The translations under genes and the position numbers were made by a program. A stretch of 15,750 bases of DNA, from the NCBI GenBank assembly GCA_900544995.1, contig UQXC01000048.1:1-15750 (forward strand), read 5' to 3'. The notes beneath the pieces are model-generated. The model searched no databases and was not told the DNA's origin. It saw nothing but the letters and a program-made list of their open reading frames with translations. Of the stretch, positions 1 to 9,528 are shown in pieces; the first letter of the stretch is position 1, and the number at the start of each line of letters is the position of its first letter. Source of the stretch: an uncultured Collinsella sp. GTDB lineage: Bacteria > Actinomycetota > Coriobacteriia > Coriobacteriales > Coriobacteriaceae.

Positions 1-2498
1 CCGCCGAGGAGCCCGCACGCGCCGCCGAGGCCGAGCGCGAGCGCATCGCTGCCGAGAAGGCACGCGAGGAGGAGCGCCGCCAGTTTGCCGCAGCCCAGGC
101 TGCCGAGGAGGCCGCCCGCGCCGAGGCTGAGGCCAAGAAGAAGGCCGAGCAGGAGCGCCTTGCCCGCGAGAAGGAGGAGGCTGCCCGCGAGGCCCAGCGC
201 CGCGCCGTTCCCGCTTCTGACTCCGGTTCGCGCTTCCGTTCGCTGCTCGACCAGATCGCCGCACAGGAGACCGTGCTCAAGGAGAAGAAGGACGCCGAGG
301 ACAAGGCCAAGGCCGAGCGCGCCGCTGAGCGCGGTAACCGTCGTGGCGGCAACAACGACCGCCGCGGTGGCCGTCGTAACGATCGCAACGCCTCCGACAA
401 CAACTCCGAGCGCAACGCTTCCGAGAGCCGTCCGCACAGCCATCGCACCAACGCCAGCAACAACGTCGCTGCCGGCATGGACTTCCCCAACCCCGACAAG
501 CAGGGCAAGGGTAAGAAGCGCAAGGGCGGTCACAACAACGAAGAGGACCACTACAGCCGCATGGCTCGCGAGGCCGAGGAGTACAGCCGCGAGAAGGTGC
601 TCGAGGAGGCTCGTGCTGCCGTCGAGGAGGCCTCTCGCGAGTCCACCGGTCGCCGCAAGAAGCGCAAGGAGAAGCGCGAGCGCGAGGCTGCCAAGGCTCA
701 GGAGGAGCGCAAGATAGAGGAGGCGCTGGCCCAGGGCGTGAACCCCGAGGACCTCGACGCCATCAAGGTCTCCCAGGGCGTTACCGTCCAGGAGCTTGCC
801 GAGGCGCTCGACGTTCCGGCCAACGACATCATCAAGCGCCTGTTCCTGCTGGGTACGCCGCTCACCATGACGCAGTCCATGTCCGACGACCTCGTCGAGC
901 TCGTTGCCGACGACCTGGGCCGTCAGATCAAGATCATCACCCCCGAGGAGGAGAACACCTTCTCGTTCTACGACGATCCCGCCGACCTCAAGCCGCGCGC
1001 TCCGGTCGTCACCGTCATGGGTCACGTCGACCACGGCAAGACGTCGCTGCTCGACGCCATCCGTCACACCGGCGTTGCTGCCGGCGAGGCAGGCGGCATT
1101 ACACAGGCCATCGGTGCTTCGCAGGTCATGATTAACGACCGCAAGATCACCTTCATCGATACCCCGGGTCACGCCACCTTTACGGCCATGCGTGCCCGTG
1201 GCGCCAAGGTGACCGACATCGTCATCCTGATCGTCGCCGCCGACGACGGCGTCATGCCCCAGACGGTCGAGTCGATCAACCACGCCAAGGCCGCCGGCGT
1301 ACCAATCGTCGTCGCCGTCAACAAGATCGATAAGCCCGGCGCCAACCCCGACCGTGTGCGTCAGGAGCTCACCGAGTACGGCGTCATCCCCGAGGAGTGG
1401 GGCGGACAGAACATGTTCGTCAACATCTCGGCCAAGCAGAAGATCGGTATCGACGACCTTCTGGAGACCGTGCTGCTCCAGGCAGACGTTCTCGAGCTCA
1501 AGGCCAACCCGGACACCTTTGCCTCCGGCAACGTCCTCGAGGCCAAGCTCGACAAGGGCCGCGGCTCGGTCGCTACCGTGCTTGTGACCCGCGGCACCCT
1601 GCACGTGGGCGATACGCTGGTCGCTGGCCTTACCTACGGCCGCGTCCGCGCCATGCTCGACCCCAAGGGTCGCGCCGTCACCGAGGCCGGTCCCTCCGAC
1701 GCTGTCGAGATCCTGGGTCTGCAGTCCGTGCCCAACGCCGGTGACGAGTTCCGCGTGTTCGAGGACGAGCGCGAGGCTCGCGCCCTTGCCGACGAGCGTT
1801 CGCTCAAGGCCCGTATCGAGGAGCAGAGCCGCGTCAAGCACGTCACGCTCGAGAACCTCTTCGAGACCATCGCCGACGCCGAGGTCAAGGAGCTCAACCT
1901 GATCATCAAGGCCGACGTCCAGGGCTCCATCGAGGCTCTTCAGGATTCGCTCGACAAGATGGACCAGTCCGAGGTGCGCATCAACACGATTCACTCCGCG
2001 GTCGGCGCCATCAACGAGACCGACGTCGTCCTGGCCGACGCCTCCAACGCCATCATCATCGGCTTTGGCGTCCGTCCCGACGGCAAGGCCCGCTCCGCCG
2101 CCGAGCGCGAGGGCGTCGAGATCCGTTGCTACGACGTCATCTACAAGTGCCTCGAGGACCTCGACGCTGCCCGCATCGGTATGCTCAAGCCCACCGAGGT
2201 CGAGGTCTCCACGGGTACTGCGACCGTCCTGGATACCTTCAAGGTGCCCAAGGTTGGTATCGCCGCCGGTGTCCGCGTCGAAGAGGGCGAGATCGCCGCG
2301 ACCGATTCTGTGCGCCTGGTGCGCGACGGCATCGTGGTCTTCAACGGTAAAATCGCCTCGATGCGCCACTACAAGGACGAGGCCAAGAGCCTCAAGAGCG
2401 GCTCCGAGGGCGGTATTGGCCTGGAGAACTTCCAGGACATCAAGCCTGGCGACACCATTGAGGGCTACCGCATCGACCAGGTTGCCCGTACCGAGTAG
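1..2498 (+). CDS. infB: Translation initiation factor IF-2 (5' end cut by window)
   Basis: IF-2 is the GTPase that places initiator fMet-tRNA on the 30S subunit and promotes 50S joining. The frame is already open at base 3, so the gene starts upstream; the GTG at 273 is an internal valine. About 831 residues are visible. Visible residues 1-110 are an Ala/Glu/Arg/Lys-rich, probably coiled or disordered stretch. Next come an Arg/Gly/Asn-rich segment (about 330-480 nt) and a second charged stretch. An IF2_N domain (nt about 735-930) follows, then the GTPase domain with G1 GHVDHGKT (nt 1020-1043), G3 DTPGH, G4 NKID and G5 SAK, then the domain II, III and C-terminal fMet-tRNA-binding parts. The stop is TAG 2496-2498, and rbfA follows after 11 nt. 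The long N-terminal extension is usual for actinobacterial IF-2. Identity is certain from the intact G motifs; only the true start is out of view. Confidence 0.98.
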   Translation, partial: AEEPARAAEAERERIAAEKAREEERRQFAAAQAAEEAARAEAEAKKKAEQERLAREKEEAAREAQRRAVPASDSGSRFRSLLDQIAAQETVLKEKKDAEDKAKAERAAERGNRRGGNNDRRGGRRNDRNASDNNSERNASESRPHSHRTNASNNVAAGMDFPNPDKQGKGKKRKGGHNNEEDHYSRMAREAEEYSREKVLEEARAAVEEASRESTGRRKKRKEKREREAAKAQEERKIEEALAQGVNPEDLDAIKVSQGVTVQELAEALDVPANDIIKRLFLLGTPLTMTQSMSDDLVELVADDLGRQIKIITPEEENTFSFYDDPADLKPRAPVVTVMGHVDHGKTSLLDAIRHTGVAAGEAGGITQAIGASQVMINDRKITFIDTPGHATFTAMRARGAKVTDIVILIVAADDGVMPQTVESINHAKAAGVPIVVAVNKIDKPGANPDRVRQELTEYGVIPEEWGGQNMFVNISAKQKIGIDDLLETVLLQADVLELKANPDTFASGNVLEAKLDKGRGSVATVLVTRGTLHVGDTLVAGLTYGRVRAMLDPKGRAVTEAGPSDAVEILGLQSVPNAGDEFRVFEDEREARALADERSLKARIEEQSRVKHVTLENLFETIADAEVKELNLIIKADVQGSIEALQDSLDKMDQSEVRINTIHSAVGAINETDVVLADASNAIIIGFGVRPDGKARSAAEREGVEIRCYDVIYKCLEDLDAARIGMLKPTEVEVSTGTATVLDTFKVPKVGIAAGVRVEEGEIAATDSVRLVRDGIVVFNGKIASMRHYKDEAKSLKSGSEGGIGLENFQDIKPGDTIEGYRIDQVARTE

Positions 2499-2509
2499 GG
2501 GGTAGCGCT

Positions 2510-2920
2510 ATGAAGCAAACGCAGGCAACCCGCCGTTTGGGCGAGCAGCTTCGCGAGAAGCTCGGTTATATCCTGCTCTTTGAGGTTTCCGATCCGCGTC
2601 TCGACCTGGTCACCCTGACCGCGGTCGAGGTCGCGGTGGACCGTTCGTTCGCGCGCGTGTACGTGTCGTGCGACGCGAGCCGCTACGAGGAGGTCATGGA
2701 GGCGCTCGCCAGCGCCAAGGGCCGCATTCGTAGCCTGTTGGCCCGCTCGCTCGATTGGCGCGTCACGCCCGAGCTCGATTTTCGCATCGATCGCTCGACC
2801 GATGAGGCCGAGCGCATCACGCGTGCGCTGGAAAACGTTCCCGCCACGCTTGCGATCGAAAAGGACGAGGACGGCTATCCAATAGCGGATGCCGCCCAGG
2901 AGGCAGCTTTAGATGAGTAA
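2510..2920 (+). CDS. rbfA: 30S ribosome-binding factor RbfA
   Basis: RbfA is a small KH-fold protein that binds the immature 30S subunit near the 5' end of 16S rRNA and helps late maturation and cold adaptation. The product is 136 aa, a normal family length. The N-terminal helix (RRLGEQLREKLGYIL), the following VSDPRL segment and the strand VDRSFARVYVS match the family layout; the C-terminus is an acidic/alanine tail. ATG 2510 follows infB by 11 nt with a G-rich stretch (GGGGG, 2498-2502) as a weak ribosome site. The 3' end overlaps the next gene by 8 nt, which suggests translational coupling. The infB-rbfA order is widely conserved and supports the call. Confidence 0.96.
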   Translation: MKQTQATRRLGEQLREKLGYILLFEVSDPRLDLVTLTAVEVAVDRSFARVYVSCDASRYEEVMEALASAKGRIRSLLARSLDWRVTPELDFRIDRSTDEAERITRALENVPATLAIEKDEDGYPIADAAQEAALDE

Positions 2921-3956
2921 TTCCGCCGACCTCGCATCGTGCGAGTCTGCAGATATTCAGCGACGCATCCTCGAGCTCATCGAGGGTGCGTCCTCCATTG
3001 CGATTTCGGGACATACGTCTCCCGATGGTGACGCCCTGGGCTCCGTGCTGGGTCTGGGCTTATCGCTTATGAAGTTTTTCCCCAACAAGGACATTGCCCT
3101 GCTGCTGGCAGACGATGACCCGGTTCCGCGCATCTACCGCTTTATGGAGGGCGCTGACCGTCTGGTGCCGGCATCTGCGTATACCGGCAATCCGGACCTG
3201 TTCATCTCTGTGGACGTGCCGGTCGTCGAGCGTCTGAATAACTCCGCCGAGGTGCTCCGCCGCTCGGCGCATGTGGTGTGCTTCGATCATCATCCGGCGC
3301 GTGAGGAGTTTGCCGAGCTCAGCCTGAGGCGCGTTGAAGCTGCAGCCTGCGCCATGATCATCGACCGTTTCTTGGACAATTGTGGCATTGTCGCACGTGA
3401 TGGCGTTGCGACCTGCCTGCTGTGTGGCTTGGTTACCGATACCGGCCGTTTTCAGTACCAAAACGCCGATGCCGCCGCGTTCCATGCGGCCTCGCGCCTG
3501 GTGGCGCACGGTGCCGATCCGGCGCGCGTTGCGCTCGAGGTCTACCAGAGCATGCGCGTTGAGTTTTTGCACCTCAAGTCCATTGTCATGGGTCGCATTA
3601 AGACGGTCGCGCATGGGCGCGTGGCGTATAGCTATGCCTACCAGAGCGACCTTGAGGCCTGCGGCGTCACTTCGGATGAGTGCGACGGCCTGGTCGATGT
3701 GGTGCGTTCGGTGATGGGCGTTGAGGTCTGTCTGTTTCTAAAGGGCATCGACGGCGATACCAAGGTACGCGGTAACCTGCGCTCCAAGGGTGACCTCGAT
3801 GTGTCCGAGATCGCTGCCAACTTTGGCGGTGGCGGGCATCATGCCGCCGCCGGCTTTTCCAACAACGGAACGATTCGCGAGACGCTCGCCGTGGCACTTC
3901 CCATGCTGGCCGAGCTGGTGGGGGAGGATCCCGCTTCGGTGACCGTCGAGCTCTAA
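2913..3956 (+). CDS. nrnA: DHH/DHHA1 phosphoesterase, NrnA type (oligoribonuclease / pAp phosphatase)
   Basis: NrnA-type enzymes degrade short RNA oligonucleotides and in many species also dephosphorylate pAp to AMP, using a Mn-dependent DHH active site in the cytoplasm. The 347-aa product is of usual length. Visible metal-site motifs are HTSPDGDALGS (residues 34-44), the Asp of SVDVP (D101), the DHH triad in CFDHHPA (125-127) and GLVTDTGRF with D176. The C-terminal DHHA1 substrate motif GGGGHHAAAGF is at 305-315. All expected metal ligands are present. The start ATG 2913 lies inside the end of rbfA (8-nt overlap) and has a perfect AGGAGG at 2898-2903, nine bases upstream. Position between rbfA and truB is the common arrangement in Gram-positive bacteria. 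Whether it acts on nanoRNA, pAp, cyclic dinucleotide products or all three cannot be told from sequence. Confidence 0.94.
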   Translation: MSNSADLASCESADIQRRILELIEGASSIAISGHTSPDGDALGSVLGLGLSLMKFFPNKDIALLLADDDPVPRIYRFMEGADRLVPASAYTGNPDLFISVDVPVVERLNNSAEVLRRSAHVVCFDHHPAREEFAELSLRRVEAAACAMIIDRFLDNCGIVARDGVATCLLCGLVTDTGRFQYQNADAAAFHAASRLVAHGADPARVALEVYQSMRVEFLHLKSIVMGRIKTVAHGRVAYSYAYQSDLEACGVTSDECDGLVDVVRSVMGVEVCLFLKGIDGDTKVRGNLRSKGDLDVSEIAANFGGGGHHAAAGFSNNGTIRETLAVALPMLAELVGEDPASVTVEL

Positions 3957-3971
3957 CTTATTGGATGGTAC

Positions 3972-4904
3972 ATGGCTCGTCGAACGCCTTCTCAATTGAA
4001 TATGCTGCTTGCCGTCGATAAGCCGGTGGGCTGCACGTCCCATGACGTGGTCTCGCAATGCCGACGCGCCCTCCATGAGCGGCGCGTCGGCCATGCCGGT
4101 ACGCTCGACCCCATGGCATCGGGTGTCATGGTTGTGGGCGTGGGTCAGGCCACCCGTTTGCTGGGTATGCTCACGCTCGATACGAAAAACTACGTCGCCG
4201 ACATTTCGTTTGGCGCCGAGACCAATACCGATGATGCGGAGGGCGAGGCGGTCCGCACGGTGGCTGTTGCCAACGAGCTCCGCGATCCTGCCTATGCTCG
4301 TGAGCGCTTGGCCGCCATGCTGGGCCCGCAGATGCAGGTGCCGCCGGCGTTTTCTGCTATCTCGGTCAATGGCGTTCGCGCCTACAAGTCTGCTCGCGAG
4401 GGCAATGCGGTGGACCTACCTCCGCGCCCCGTCGAGGTCTATGCCGCCGACCTGATCGCCGTGGGCGGCGAAGGTGATACGTGTGTGTGGACCGTGGCGT
4501 TCTCGGTGAGCAAGGGCACCTATATCCGTGCGCTCGCTCGCGACCTGGGCCGCGCTTGCGATAGCGCCGCGCATATTTCCGCGCTGCGCCGCACGGCTTC
4601 CGGTGTTGTTTCCATTGGCGCTTGTCATGCGGCCGAGGAGCTTTCTCCCGAGTCCGCGGCTGGCTTTGCCCTGGATCCCATTGCGGCCCTGGGCGCCACA
4701 CGTGTTGACTTGCCGGGCAATCTTGCCGACGACCTGCTCTGCGGCCGACGCATTCCCGTTGAGCGTGCGCTTGCCGATTTCGATTCCTCGAAGGCGCCGT
4801 TTGCGTTGGTGCTCGATGGGGGACTCAAGGCGCTCGCCCGCATTGAGGGCGGCCGCTTTGTCATGGAGCACGTGTTTCCGCAGGCAATCGGCGGTGTTCG
4901 ATGA
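3972..4904 (+). CDS. truB: tRNA pseudouridine-55 synthase TruB
   Basis: TruB converts U55 in the T-loop of tRNAs to pseudouridine and also acts as a tRNA folding chaperone. The 310-aa product is of normal length. The N-terminal VDKPVGCTSHDVV segment precedes the catalytic motif HAGTLDPMASG, with the nucleophile at D46. The later segments VPPAFSAISVNG and VSKGTYIRALARDLG are typical of the family, followed by a C-terminal PUA-like region. The start at 3972 is 15 nt after the previous stop and has only a weak GGATGG ribosome site (3963-3968). The in-frame ATG at 4002 is an alternative that would remove 10 residues but shows no ribosome site. The stop overlaps the ribF start as ATGA. Confidence 0.97.
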   Translation: MARRTPSQLNMLLAVDKPVGCTSHDVVSQCRRALHERRVGHAGTLDPMASGVMVVGVGQATRLLGMLTLDTKNYVADISFGAETNTDDAEGEAVRTVAVANELRDPAYARERLAAMLGPQMQVPPAFSAISVNGVRAYKSAREGNAVDLPPRPVEVYAADLIAVGGEGDTCVWTVAFSVSKGTYIRALARDLGRACDSAAHISALRRTASGVVSIGACHAAEELSPESAAGFALDPIAALGATRVDLPGNLADDLLCGRRIPVERALADFDSSKAPFALVLDGGLKALARIEGGRFVMEHVFPQAIGGVR

Positions 4905-5908
4905 TGTTGTCCGCTCGCGAGCTCGCGCGTGTCTTTTTCGCGGGCGAGTCGGACGAGGCTCGCATCGTTGCTGCCGATACGTTTGATGAGTGTGAGCACT
5001 TGGGTGCCGCTTCAATCGCCATTGGCGTGTTCGACGGCGTTCACCGTGGACACCAAGAACTCATCGAAGCGCTTGTCCGTGATGCCCGTGCCCATGGCTG
5101 TAAGGCGGTCGTGGTTACCTTCGATCCCGACCCGGACGTTGTGGTGAGCCCTTCGCCCGCTCAAAAATTGATGACGACGGCCGACCGTCTGCATGCCTTG
5201 GCTCAAACCGGGGTCGATGCGGTGGTGGCCGTTCCCTTTACGCCTGAGGTTGCGGCACTCGACCATGTCGGTTTTCTCGCACTGCTGTCACGCGTAGTCG
5301 ACATTCGCTCGATTCGCGTTGGCAGTGACTTTAGGCTGGGTCGTGGCGGTGCTTCTGGTGTTGCCGAGATGCGCTCCTGGGGTTCCGAGCACGGCGTTGA
5401 CGTGTATGGTCACGACCTGCTTTGCGAGGGCGGTGAGGCCATTTGCGCCACCCGCATTCGTCATGAGCTGGGACAGGGCCATGTGGAGCTTGCTGCTGAG
5501 TTACTCGGCCGTCCGTATATGGTGCGTGGCGGTGTTATTCGCGGCCGTCACGAGGGTTCTGGCATGGGCTTTCCCACGGCAAACTTGCAGGTTCCCGACG
5601 GCATTCAGGTGCCAGCCGATGGCGTGTATGAGGGTCTGGTGCTGGTCGATGACACCGCGTGGCCCGCTGCCGTGAACGTCGGCCTGCCGCCAACGTATGC
5701 TGACGATGCGGCATCTGCGCATCTCGAGGCTAATTTAATTGGTTATACGGGCGACCTGTACGGCGCTTCCGTTTCGCTGGCGTTTACGCGCTGGCTGCGT
5801 CCCTCGCGTGTGTTCGATTCGCTGGATGAGTTGATCGCGACCGTCGAGGGTAATATCGAAGATATTCGTCACAACTTGGGCGATCAGGGGGTGAGCATCC
5901 GTGATTAG
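4901..5908 (+). CDS. ribF: Bifunctional riboflavin kinase / FAD synthetase RibF
   Basis: RibF phosphorylates riboflavin to FMN and adenylylates FMN to FAD. The 335-aa protein has the two expected halves. The N-terminal nucleotidyltransferase carries GVFDGVHRGH (residues 42-51) and a later ISxxRI-like segment (CATRIRHELGQG) that closes the active site. The C-terminal flavokinase has GMGFPTANL with the PTAN metal/nucleotide motif at 225-228. The start overlaps the truB stop by 4 nt (ATGA), and a second ATG follows at 4904. The 3' end overlaps dnaG by 8 nt. truB-ribF adjacency is conserved across bacteria. Both active sites look intact, so it should be fully bifunctional. Confidence 0.97.
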   Translation: MMLSARELARVFFAGESDEARIVAADTFDECEHLGAASIAIGVFDGVHRGHQELIEALVRDARAHGCKAVVVTFDPDPDVVVSPSPAQKLMTTADRLHALAQTGVDAVVAVPFTPEVAALDHVGFLALLSRVVDIRSIRVGSDFRLGRGGASGVAEMRSWGSEHGVDVYGHDLLCEGGEAICATRIRHELGQGHVELAAELLGRPYMVRGGVIRGRHEGSGMGFPTANLQVPDGIQVPADGVYEGLVLVDDTAWPAAVNVGLPPTYADDAASAHLEANLIGYTGDLYGASVSLAFTRWLRPSRVFDSLDELIATVEGNIEDIRHNLGDQGVSIRD

Positions 5909-8000
5909 CGATGAGGAAAAAGACCAGATACGCGCTGCGTCTGACCTGGTTGCCATCGTGCAGGAAACGGTCGAGCTAAAGCCTCGCGGCCATGAGTTTT
6001 GGGGATGCTGCCCCTTCCATGGCGAGAAGACGCCGTCCTTCCACATTATCCCCGCCACGCAGGTGTGGCATTGCTTTGGCTGCGGCGAGGGTGGCGATGT
6101 CTTCACCTATATCATGAAGCGCGAGAACCTGAGCTTTCCCGAGTCAATCCGTTATTTAGCCGATCGCGCGGGTATTGAGCTGCACGATACCGGAGATCGC
6201 CGCGAGCGCGGTACCAAGCGTGCCCGCATCTACGATCTGTGCGCCGAGACCGCCCAGTTCTACCACACCATGCTTATGCGCGGTAAGGACGGCCGTCCGC
6301 GCGAGTACTTTGCCAGCCGCGGTATGGGTGGCGACGTCTGCCGCCGCTACTGCCTGGGCTTTGCACCGGGCCGTAACGCGCTGGTGTCGCACCTGTCCCA
6401 GGCGGGTTTTACCCCGCAGGAGATGATCGACGCCAACGTTGCCGTGAGCCGCGGGCGCGGGCAGCTTGCCGACCGCTTCTACGACCGCGTAATGTTCCCC
6501 ATCTTTGACGAGCAGGGTCACAACATTGCCTTTGGCGGTCGCATCATGGGTGACGGCCAACCCAAGTATCTCAACACCGCCGAGACGAGTGTGTTCCATA
6601 AAAAGCGAAACCTCTACGGTTTTAATTGGGCCAAGGAGTTTATCGTCGCGCAGGATACCGCCATCGTGGTGGAGGGCTATACCGATTGCATCGCCTGCTG
6701 GGAGGCGGGGATTAAAAACGTTGTCGCCACGCTGGGCACCGCGCTCACGGAGCATCACGTCAAGACGCTCACTCGCTTTGCCAAGCGCATCGTGTACATG
6801 TTCGATGGTGACGCCGCCGGCCAAAAGGCCGCTCGCCGTGCGATTCAATTTATCGAGCAGGATTCTATGGACCTGCGCTGCGTGGTGCTGCCCGACGGCA
6901 ACGACCCCATGGAGTTCATCACCGCACATGGTGGCGAGGCACTGCAGACGCGCATCGACGCTGCCGAGCCGCTTATGGACTTTGTCTACCGTTCGCTGCA
7001 GGAGTCGAGTGACATCACCACGCCGGGCGGTCGCGCTAAGGCGCTGGAAGATGCGCTGACGCTTATCTATCCGTTGCGCAACAGCTATATGATCGACACG
7101 TACTTTATCCAGATTGCCGATCTGCTGGGTTTGGATCTGGAGACGGTGCGCGCGAGCTCGGGTCGTGTGTTTCGCGATGTCGCCAAGCGCGAGGATGCGG
7201 AACGACGTCGTGAGCAGAACTATGAGCGCCAGCGGGCACAGGCTGAGCGGTCCGGTAACGCGGGCGGTCGGACGTCGGGTTCTCGCGATGCCGGTCGCGG
7301 AGCTTGGGCATCGGGCGCGACGCCGCCGGTGTCCGCGCCGGTCGAAGAAGAGCCGTACGACTACGTCCCGCTCGATGCCTATGGTGCTGCACCAGTGGAG
7401 GTCGTTGACGACTTGCCGCCGATTGATGTGCCTGACGGTATGTGCTCTGCGCCCGCCGGTGTTCCGGCGGACGCCTCGGCCCCTATGGTTCTTACCGATC
7501 TAGAGCGCAAGTCCTTGGCAGGGGAGCGCGAGCTGTTGACGATGCTCACGAGCTACCCTGACCTGTTCCGCACGTATGCCGACCGCATCTGCTCCATCGA
7601 GTGGGTCGACCCACGTCACGAGTCCATCGCATGGGCCGTGCTGGCAACGCCGCCGGGAACCGATCCTGCAGCCTGCATGGATGCGGCGCGCTCGGTGTGT
7701 CCCGAGGCGGCAACGCTTGTGAGTGCCGGGCGCATCTCGGCGACGAGCAAGCACCCCACCGAGACGAATATCGTTTTTATGCTCGATACGCTCGAGCTCT
7801 ACACCATCAAGCGCCGCATGCGTGCCGCACAGGCCAAGCTGCGCCAGGACCGTTCGCTCGATGATGAGGCCCGTCGCGCGCTGACCGTGCAGGCCGCGCA
7901 GGATTCGCAACGTCAACGCGAACTGCAAAAGTCGATCGGCGGCGTGGCGGACCCGTTCCGTTTGATCGGCCTGGAGGCCGCGGGCACCGAACAAGCCTAG
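5901..8000 (+). CDS. dnaG: DNA primase DnaG
   Basis: DnaG makes the RNA primers for replication and works with the DnaB helicase at the fork. The product is 699 aa, longer than the roughly 600 aa usual for the family. The N-terminal CHC2-type zinc finger has C37, H40, C58 and C61. The RNA polymerase core has a TOPRIM fold with the catalytic glutamate in VVEGYTDC (E258) and the metal-binding MFDGDAAG (D302, D304). Residues about 432-533 are a low-complexity linker, first Arg/Gln/Gly-rich, then Pro/Ala/acidic. A helical C-terminal domain follows, probably the helicase-binding domain. The start is GTG 5901, inside the end of ribF (8-nt overlap), with AGGGGG at 5886-5891. The extra length is accounted for mainly by the linker. 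rpoD lies 110 nt downstream, the classic macromolecular synthesis pairing. Confidence 0.97.
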   Translation: MISDEEKDQIRAASDLVAIVQETVELKPRGHEFWGCCPFHGEKTPSFHIIPATQVWHCFGCGEGGDVFTYIMKRENLSFPESIRYLADRAGIELHDTGDRRERGTKRARIYDLCAETAQFYHTMLMRGKDGRPREYFASRGMGGDVCRRYCLGFAPGRNALVSHLSQAGFTPQEMIDANVAVSRGRGQLADRFYDRVMFPIFDEQGHNIAFGGRIMGDGQPKYLNTAETSVFHKKRNLYGFNWAKEFIVAQDTAIVVEGYTDCIACWEAGIKNVVATLGTALTEHHVKTLTRFAKRIVYMFDGDAAGQKAARRAIQFIEQDSMDLRCVVLPDGNDPMEFITAHGGEALQTRIDAAEPLMDFVYRSLQESSDITTPGGRAKALEDALTLIYPLRNSYMIDTYFIQIADLLGLDLETVRASSGRVFRDVAKREDAERRREQNYERQRAQAERSGNAGGRTSGSRDAGRGAWASGATPPVSAPVEEEPYDYVPLDAYGAAPVEVVDDLPPIDVPDGMCSAPAGVPADASAPMVLTDLERKSLAGERELLTMLTSYPDLFRTYADRICSIEWVDPRHESIAWAVLATPPGTDPAACMDAARSVCPEAATLVSAGRISATSKHPTETNIVFMLDTLELYTIKRRMRAAQAKLRQDRSLDDEARRALTVQAAQDSQRQRELQKSIGGVADPFRLIGLEAAGTEQA

Positions 8001-8028
8001 ATGTTGTGGTCAACCAGCGTATTCTCGC

Positions 8029-8056
8029 CTATATCCAGTCTTCTTTTTGGGTATAG
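8029..8056 (+). repeat. Small inverted repeat in the dnaG-rpoD gap
   Basis: CTATATCC (8029-8036) pairs with GGGTATAG (8049-8056) with one T-G wobble, around a 12-nt loop. It ends 17 nt before the proposed rpoD -10 hexamer, so the right arm covers where a -35 would sit. It could be an operator half-site pair or a chance hairpin. No T-run follows it in a way that would make it a good terminator for dnaG. Confidence 0.3.
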
Positions 8057-8069
8057 ACGTGAATGTGTG

Positions 8070-8078
8070 TGCTAAAGT
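8070..8078 (+). promoter_or_regulatory. Probable extended -10 promoter of rpoD
   Basis: The sequence TGCTAAAGT contains the TGn extension followed by a -10-like hexamer TAAAGT (8073-8078). Transcription would begin near 8085. No good -35 is seen at 16-18 nt; TTGGGT at 8047-8052 is 20 nt away. The same architecture (TGGTAAACT) precedes the last gene of the window, which supports both calls. It would give rpoD expression independent of the upstream run. Confidence 0.5.
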
Positions 8079-8099
8079 ATTGAGTCCTGTGGACTATGA

Positions 8100-8105
8100 A
8101 GGGAG
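8100..8105 (+). promoter_or_regulatory. Ribosome binding site that sets the rpoD start at GTG 8111
   Basis: AGGGAG lies 5 nt before GTG 8111. The upstream in-frame ATG at 8096 has no comparable site and would be only about 10 nt from the predicted transcript start, so the GTG start is preferred. Confidence 0.6.
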
Positions 8106-8110
8106 AATCT

Positions 8111-9460
<1,350 letters not shown>

Positions 9461-9471
9461 TCAAGCAAGAG

Positions 9472-9505
9472 GCGCCCTCAAGCACATTCGCTTGGGGGCG
9501 CTTTC
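9472..9505 (+). terminator. Rho-independent terminator of rpoD
   Basis: GCGCCCTCAAGC (9472-9483) pairs with GCTTGGGGGCGC (9490-9501), a 12-bp stem with one T-G wobble and a 6-nt loop, followed by TTTC. The stem is strong and the T-run short. It begins 11 nt after the rpoD stop. Confidence 0.82.
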
Positions 9506-9528
9506 ATGTAGTCGTTGGGATAGCTAGT

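Noticed and set aside
273..275. GTG as the infB start
   Set aside because: The frame is open to the first bases of the window with the usual IF-2 N-terminal composition, so this is an internal Val codon.
6156..6929. 257-codon antisense open frame across dnaG
   Set aside because: It overlaps the zinc finger and TOPRIM coding region and arises from codon bias.
8001..8060. Terminator after dnaG
   Set aside because: The only hairpin (8029-8056) is weak, with its T-run inside the loop rather than after the stem.
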